From an uncultured Eubacteriales bacterium (lineage in GTDB: Bacteria > Bacillota > Clostridia > Oscillospirales > Ruminococcaceae): DNA of 15,284 nt. This document shows, in pieces, positions 14,801 through 15,284 of the stretch. The notes beneath the pieces were generated by a model. That model saw nothing but the letters and a program-made list of their open reading frames with translations, was not told the DNA's origin and ran no database searches. The position numbers were made by a program, and so were the translations under genes. The stretch spans positions 1 to 15,284 of the forward strand of contig CAUHFD010000043.1 of NCBI GenBank assembly GCA_959605275.1, written 5' to 3'. Numbering within the stretch: position 1 is the stretch's first letter; each line of letters opens with the position of its first letter.

Positions 14801-14858
14801 CTCGTAGTGACCGTCGAATCAATTCGGCAGCGCGCCAAGTTTGTATGGCTCGCACGAG
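14801..14858. repeat. Three-way-junction-like inverted repeat
   Basis: An outer stem CTCGT/ACGAG (14801-14805 and 14854-14858) encloses two hairpins: CGAAT/ATTCG (14815-14826) and GCGCGCCA/TGGCTCGC (14830-14837 and 14846-14853, one mismatch) with loop AGTTTGTA. The fold is compact. It is too small and lacks the conserved loops to be a tRNA. Confidence 0.45.
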
Positions 14859-14861
14859 AGG

Positions 14862-15181
14862 TTACAGTCTTTTACAATCCAGTGGATTGTAAAAGACTGT
14901 AAACCTGGACAAAAGCTCAGAAAAGAATGGTTATAAGTAATGTCTACTGAACAAATCAAAAATTTGATTTGTTCAAACGGCTATCGCCGTACAAACCAAG
15001 AAAAAATACGAAATTTCGCATTTTTCTTGGTTCAACATTTCTTGATGCGAACACAGATTACGCTTTCAGAATGAAATCGTAATACAAAGTGCAAGGATTT
15101 TTCAAAAAGCAATCAAAAACCTTGCACTTTGCCAATTCAAAAACAACGTCAAAATGCTTTGCTATCGTTGTTTTTGAATTG
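14862..15181. repeat. Array of seven consecutive inverted repeats
   Basis: Seven hairpins follow one another: TTACAGTCTTTTACAATCC, 19 bp perfect, loop AGT (14862-14902); TGAACAAATCAAA, 13 bp (14948-14975); ACGGC/GCCGT (14977-14990); AACCAAGAAAAA, 12 bp with an inner CGAAA/TTTCG (14994-15032); ATTACG/CGTAAT with inner TTTCA/TGAAA (15057-15083); CAAAGTGCAAGG, 12 bp (15085-15131); and CAATTCAAAAACAACG, 16 bp perfect (15133-15181). The arm sequences all differ, so this is not one repeat copied many times. No ORF of note, promoter or U-run accompanies them. The remaining sequence, 15182-15284, is AT-rich and I see nothing in it. Confidence 0.7.
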
Positions 15182-15284
15182 TTCAGTGAGCATTAAGTAT
15201 GATTTAATTTATTGCCTAGAAAACAAAAATTGTAGTTTTGTCAATGATGTGAGACTGAGAAATCGAAAAAATGATTGATGACTA

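Noticed and set aside
14801..14858. tRNA gene
   Set aside because: It is too short, with only two internal arms, and lacks the T-loop GTTCRANNC pattern and an acceptor stem of 7 bp.
14862..15181. CRISPR array or integron attC array
   Set aside because: There is no repeated unit with spacers, the palindrome arms all differ in sequence, and no integrase or Cas gene is in the window.

Overview
The window looks like chromosomal DNA of an endospore-forming, Gram-positive Clostridia, most likely in or near the Oscillospiraceae/Ruminococcaceae. Reasons: a dipicolinate synthase pair (dpaA-dpaB), a DivIVA-like coiled-coil protein, a divergent clostridial-type topoisomerase IIA pair, strong AGGAGG-type ribosome binding sites with some TTG starts, and sigma-A promoters of TTGACA-N17-TATAAT type. 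The genus assignment is inference. I see no insertion sequence, CRISPR array, tRNA or rRNA.

Layout. (1) Positions 64-5111, minus strand: a three-gene cluster, transcribed as topoisomerase subunit B, an SGNH/DUF4886-type esterase, then topoisomerase subunit A, with a good promoter at 5329-5357. (2) 5112-5595: a divergent control region with four TGTAA-type half sites at an 11-bp period. (3) 5596-7194, plus strand: a polytopic O-antigen-ligase-type membrane protein fused to a C-terminal GNAT acetyltransferase. (4) 7327-8915, plus: a promoter, a leader of about 240 nt holding a terminator-like hairpin, and a CNNM/CorC family transporter that starts at a TTG. (5) 9152-10608, minus: dpaA-dpaB, convergent with (4) and separated from it by two hairpin terminators. 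(6) 10921-12658, plus: a promoter, three back-to-back perfect hairpins, a DivIVA-like gene whose natural C-terminus has been pushed out of frame at a T6 run, and an isolated fumarase-type beta subunit, closed by a 17-bp terminator stem. (7) 12818-14702, plus: a YbaK-type Cys-tRNA(Pro) deacylase and a MATE exporter. (8) 14703-15284: no gene, but a dense run of hairpins including stems of 19, 16, 13 and 12 bp and a three-way junction.

Most genes are housekeeping or sporulation genes: DNA topology, division, spore-core dipicolinate, translation fidelity, ion and drug transport. The less ordinary content is the hairpin-dense tail, the ligase-acetyltransferase fusion with its phased repeats, the terminator-containing leader of the CNNM gene, the structured leader of the DivIVA-like gene, and the frameshift in that gene. 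All assignments come from reading motifs by eye; no search or folding program was run.
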